In this document: one piece after another, positions 6,281-8,715 of the stretch | Position numbering within the stretch: position 1 is the stretch's first letter | Layout of the letters: each line of letters begins with the position of its first letter | Notes under the pieces: model-generated | Seen by the model: only the letters and a program-made list of their open reading frames with translations | What the model was told of the DNA's origin: nothing | Database searches by the model: none | DNA from: Actinomycetes bacterium | GTDB taxonomy: Bacteria > Actinomycetota > Acidimicrobiia > Acidimicrobiales > RAAP-2 | Assembly (NCBI GenBank): GCA_021802025.1 | Contig: JAKABC010000068.1 | Span: 1 to 8,715 of the forward strand | Reading direction: 5' to 3' | DNA length: 8,715 nt | Position numbers and translations under genes: made by a program

Positions 6281-7546
6281 ATGGCGCTCCTCGACAAGCT
6301 CGTTCCCGACGACTTCCGTCGAGAGATCCGTGGTCCGCTGCGTCGTCTCTACCTGAGCACATTCGTCAACTGCTTCGGCAACGGACTCGCGTTCGCCATG
6401 TTCGTGGTCTACCTCCATAACGTGCGGGGCTTCTCCACGACCTTCTCCACGCTCCTGCTCACCGCGACGGCGATCGTGGGCCTAGGGACGGGACCGATCT
6501 GGGGGACCTTGGTCGATCGGTTCGGTCCGGTCGGGGTGGGCATCGGGTCGTACTTCGCCTCGGCCGTAGGTCTCGTCCTGTGGACGACCATCCACACCCG
6601 GACCGAGGCGATCGTCATCGCCCTCGTCATCACGGTCTTCGAGGGGGCGGGCTGGGGTCCCGGGGCGGTGCTGATCGCCCGGCTGGTACGCGAGACCCAC
6701 CGTCAGCGGGCCTACGGGGTGAACTTCATGATGGTCAACCTCGGGATCGGCATGGGCCTGCTGGTGTCAGCCTCGATCGTGAGCCTGCACCACCCGGAGA
6801 GCTTCACCGTGCTCTACCTGTTCGACGCGGCGGTCACGGTTACGGCCGGGATCATCTTCGCTACGCTGATCGCCCACGGCAAGCCGCTGCACGAAGCCCA
6901 TCACGAGGGCCACGCGCGTGACGGGTGGCGAGTGGTGCTTTCGGACCGACGCCTACGCCGCTACACGCTGGCGAGCCTCGTGCTTATCCTGGGGGGCTAC
7001 GGTTCGGTCGACGCGGGACTGAGCCTGTTCATCGTGAACAACCTGCACGTGAGCGTCCACGTGATCGGGATCACCTTCTTCTTCAACACCGTCACCATCG
7101 TGGTGGGCCAGCTCTGGATCCTCAATCGGATGGAGGGTCACAGTCGAACTCGGGCCATGGCCCTGGTGAGCCTCCTGTGGTTCGTCTTCTGGGCGGTCCT
7201 CGGGGTGTCGCTGGCCCTACCGGTGGTCGTCGCCGTCATCGCCATGTGCCTGACCCAGGTGGTCTTCGCCGTGGGCGAGACGATGCTCCAGCCGGCCGGT
7301 TCGGCGCTCATCAACCAGATCGCCCCGGAGCACCTGCGCGGTCGCTACAACGCGGCGGCCGGAACGGCCTGGGGTGTCTCGGGCACGCTCGCCCCCGCCA
7401 TCACCGCTCTCTACTACGGGCTCCACCTCGGCAACTGGTGGCCGATCGGGACGGGGATCACGGCCCTCGTCGGCGGAGGACTCATGCTCACGCTGCGCTC
7501 GAAGCTGACCCCCGAAGAGGACGGCGTCGCCCCCGCCCGCGCCTAG
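6281..7546 (+). CDS. Major facilitator superfamily (MFS_1) transporter, probable efflux-type
   Basis: A 421-residue integral membrane protein with about 12 predicted hydrophobic segments in two halves. The family's motif A in loop 2-3 is clear: GPIWGTLVDRFGPVG (71-85), containing the G-x-L-x-D-R-x-G pattern. Other landmarks are FEGAGWGPGAVLIARLV (120-136) at helix 4 and GETMLQPAGSALINQIAPEHLRGRYNAA (332-359, two adjoining stretches) in the C-terminal half. The central cytoplasmic loop (198-222) contains five histidines, HGKPLHEAHHEGH. The closest general type is the drug/proton antiporter-like MFS_1 group, but the substrate cannot be read from sequence and uptake is not excluded. No Shine-Dalgarno precedes the ATG at 6281, so translation may be leaderless. 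Codons are more GC-biased than in livF upstream. The AAA+ gene follows after 35 bases on the same strand and may be co-transcribed. Confidence 0.85.
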   Translation: MALLDKLVPDDFRREIRGPLRRLYLSTFVNCFGNGLAFAMFVVYLHNVRGFSTTFSTLLLTATAIVGLGTGPIWGTLVDRFGPVGVGIGSYFASAVGLVLWTTIHTRTEAIVIALVITVFEGAGWGPGAVLIARLVRETHRQRAYGVNFMMVNLGIGMGLLVSASIVSLHHPESFTVLYLFDAAVTVTAGIIFATLIAHGKPLHEAHHEGHARDGWRVVLSDRRLRRYTLASLVLILGGYGSVDAGLSLFIVNNLHVSVHVIGITFFFNTVTIVVGQLWILNRMEGHSRTRAMALVSLLWFVFWAVLGVSLALPVVVAVIAMCLTQVVFAVGETMLQPAGSALINQIAPEHLRGRYNAAAGTAWGVSGTLAPAITALYYGLHLGNWWPIGTGITALVGGGLMLTLRSKLTPEEDGVAPARA

Positions 7547-7551
7547 TGCCC

Positions 7552-7569
7552 CGCGACCGTTGGGTCGCG
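7552..7569 (+). other. 7-bp stem-loop abutting the AAA+ gene ribosome-binding site
   Basis: CGCGACC (7552-7558) and GGTCGCG (7563-7569) pair perfectly around loop GTTG. The Shine-Dalgarno AAGGAGG begins at the next base (7570). There is no U-tract, so this is not an intrinsic terminator. It could influence translation of the AAA+ gene or protect the mRNA end, or serve as a DNA palindrome for a regulator. Confidence 0.45.
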
Positions 7570-7581
7570 AAGGAGGTCGGG

Positions 7582-8295
7582 GTGGACAACGAACTGGGCG
7601 AGTGCTGGCGCGACGTGGAGGACGTGCTCGACGCGGGGATCGACCGCCTCTTGCTCTACGGTCCGCCGGGCACCGGAAAGACCTACGCGGCGCTCGCCGT
7701 CGGATGGGGCGAGCCGGCCGAGCGAATCGTCTGCACCGAAGACCTCACCGGTGCGGAGGTGACCGGAACCTGGATGCCCGGGGAGGGTGGCCGCTTCGCG
7801 TGGCGCGAGGGACCCGCGATCCGCGCGTGGCGGGCCGACGGTGGTCGGGGCGGTCGTCTGGTGCTCGACGAGGTCGACCGAGCGGCCGGGGACGCGCTCG
7901 CGACGCTGCTCGCGGTCACCGACTCCACGGCCTCGGCGCGCTGGCGACACCCCGAGAGCCTCGAGTGGGTCTGCCCGGGTCCGGACTACTCGGTGGTGGC
8001 GACCTCGAACATTGAGGACGTCGAGGACCTCCCGGCGCCGCTGCTCGATCGCTTCGCGGTGCGGATCCGGATCGACCGCCCTCATCCGGCCGCCGTCGGC
8101 GCGCTCGCGCCCGACCTGCGCGCGCCGGCCCTCGCGGGCTCGCTCGGGCCGTCGTCGCGGCGGGTGTCGCTTCGCCGGTTCTACGCTTTCGACCGTTTGC
8201 GGGCGCGACTCGGGGCCGAGCGGGCGGCCACGGTGGTCTTCGGCCCGGCGGCGGCCGACGTGCTGGACGCCCTGGCCATCGCGTCGATCGCGTGA
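7582..8295 (+). CDS. AAA+ ATPase of the helix-2-insert (MoxR/AAA_5-like) type
   Basis: A 237-residue single-domain cytoplasmic AAA+ ATPase. Walker A is YGPPGTGKT (26-34) and Walker B is LVLDEVDR (93-100), with Asp96 and Glu97. Sensor 1 is Asn143 in VVATSNIED, and a candidate arginine finger is Arg157 in LLDRF. Between Walker A and B, DLTGAEVTGTWMPGEGGRFA and the following WREGPAIRAW form the insert pattern typical of MoxR/AAA_5 proteins. SRRVSLRRFYAF (192-203) could supply sensor 2. The start is GTG at 7582, because AAGGAGG (7570-7576) lies five bases upstream. A GTG at 7546, overlapping the MFS stop, is possible but has no such site. Its end overlaps the next gene as GTGA, indicating a functional pair. 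Such ATPases commonly remodel or activate VWA or metallopeptidase-like partners. The particular target here is unknown. Confidence 0.88.
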   Translation: MDNELGECWRDVEDVLDAGIDRLLLYGPPGTGKTYAALAVGWGEPAERIVCTEDLTGAEVTGTWMPGEGGRFAWREGPAIRAWRADGGRGGRLVLDEVDRAAGDALATLLAVTDSTASARWRHPESLEWVCPGPDYSVVATSNIEDVEDLPAPLLDRFAVRIRIDRPHPAAVGALAPDLRAPALAGSLGPSSRRVSLRRFYAFDRLRARLGAERAATVVFGPAAADVLDALAIASIA

Positions 8296-8715
8296 GCGTC
8301 TTCCCCGAACTCGTCACCGGGCGCGAGGACGAGGTCGCACCGGGCCCGTGGCGGGTCGAGCGCGGCGCGCCGACCCGGGGGCGGGCGAGCTGCGACCTGG
8401 TGGCGCGAGTCCTCGAGGTCCCCCTGGGCGATGACGTGACGTCGCGGGTGGTGCGGGCGCACGAGCTGCTCCACGCCCGGGTGAGTCCGCACCCACGCCA
8501 CCTCGCCGAGGCCCTCGACGAGGTCGACGCACGGGCCCTCGAGTGCGCCGAGGAGCTTCGGGTCAACGTCCTGTTGGCGCGCCTGGGTCACGAGGTCGCG
8601 CGACTGGTCGACGGGAGCGAGCGACCCGGGGGAGAGAGGGTGGCCGGTGCCGGTGACTGGGCCGAGGCGGTCTGCTTCGCCGTGGCCGTCGCCGGGACGG
8701 CGGCTGAGGGACCCT
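8292..8715 (+). CDS. HExxH-containing protein, partial; putative metallopeptidase-like partner of the AAA+ ATPase
   Basis: An open frame from GTG at 8292 runs past the window end; 141 codons are visible. It overlaps the AAA+ stop by four bases (GTGA), which strongly implies coupled translation. The N-terminal protein contains VVRAHELLHARVSPHPR, with HELLH at residues 57-61, the zinc-binding HExxH pattern. About 23 residues on, ALECAEELRVN (82-92) offers Glu84 or Glu87 as a third ligand. It resembles the 'LEDxRV' helix found after HExxH in VWA-linked putative metallopeptidases. No signal peptide or membrane segment is seen. From the pairing with a MoxR-type ATPase I infer a VWA or metallopeptidase-like protein, but any VWA domain would lie beyond the window. 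The HExxH could also be chance, so function is left open. Confidence 0.72.
   Translation, partial: MSVFPELVTGREDEVAPGPWRVERGAPTRGRASCDLVARVLEVPLGDDVTSRVVRAHELLHARVSPHPRHLAEALDEVDARALECAEELRVNVLLARLGHEVARLVDGSERPGGERVAGAGDWAEAVCFAVAVAGTAAEGP

Noticed and set aside
6925..7581. Long open frame continuous with the AAA+ gene, running out of frame through the MFS gene
   Set aside because: The MFS frame is clearly the real one here. The other frame is Arg/Gly/Pro/His-rich nonsense kept open by high GC, and the AAA+ homology and ribosome-binding site begin only at 7570-7582.
7543..8566. Antisense open frames of 180 and 216 codons opposite the AAA+ and HELLH genes
   Set aside because: Composition is dominated by Arg, Pro, Ser and Ala with no recognisable domain. 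They mirror well-supported + strand genes and are typical GC-rich shadows.

Overview
The window reads as ordinary chromosome of a high-GC Gram-positive bacterium (Actinomycetota; possibly Acidimicrobiia, but that finer placement is a guess). The evidence is the GC-rich third codon positions, frequent GTG/TTG starts, and a LexA gene carrying the CGAAC-N4-GTTCG operator known from actinobacteria and Bacillus. No tRNA, rRNA, CRISPR array, insertion sequence or phage gene was seen.

Layout: (1) 1-239, the C-terminal end of a DapE-type M20 peptidase on the + strand. (2) 236-859, complete lexA on the - strand, converging on dapE so that both stop codons share one CTAG. Its promoter is readable at 888-916. 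It is flanked by one perfect and one near-perfect LexA operator, 41 bp apart. (3) 1078-6194, a complete five-gene branched-chain amino acid (HAAT/Liv-type) ABC importer on the + strand: exported substrate-binding protein, permeases LivH and LivM, ATPases LivG and LivF. A 15-bp GC-rich hairpin follows the binding-protein gene, which is a common way to make more binding protein than membrane complex. The four downstream genes overlap by 1-4 bases and are probably translationally coupled. (4) 6281-7546, a 12-helix-type MFS transporter with no Shine-Dalgarno sequence. (5) 7582-8295, a small helix-2-insert (MoxR/AAA_5-like) AAA+ ATPase. It overlaps by GTGA a gene that runs off the window end (8292 onward) and encodes a protein with an HELLH zinc-peptidase-like motif.

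How the parts work together: the Liv proteins form one importer, with the binding protein outside the membrane, LivH/LivM as the channel and LivG/LivF as the motor. The exact substrate cannot be read from sequence. The MFS protein may be an independent exporter. It shares an 11-bp upstream motif with the binding-protein gene at nearly the same distance from the start codon, which hints at common control. The AAA+/HELLH pair at the right edge is the least conventional part. It resembles known pairings of MoxR-type ATPases with VWA or metallopeptidase-like partners, but the partner is cut off before any diagnostic C-terminal domain can be seen.
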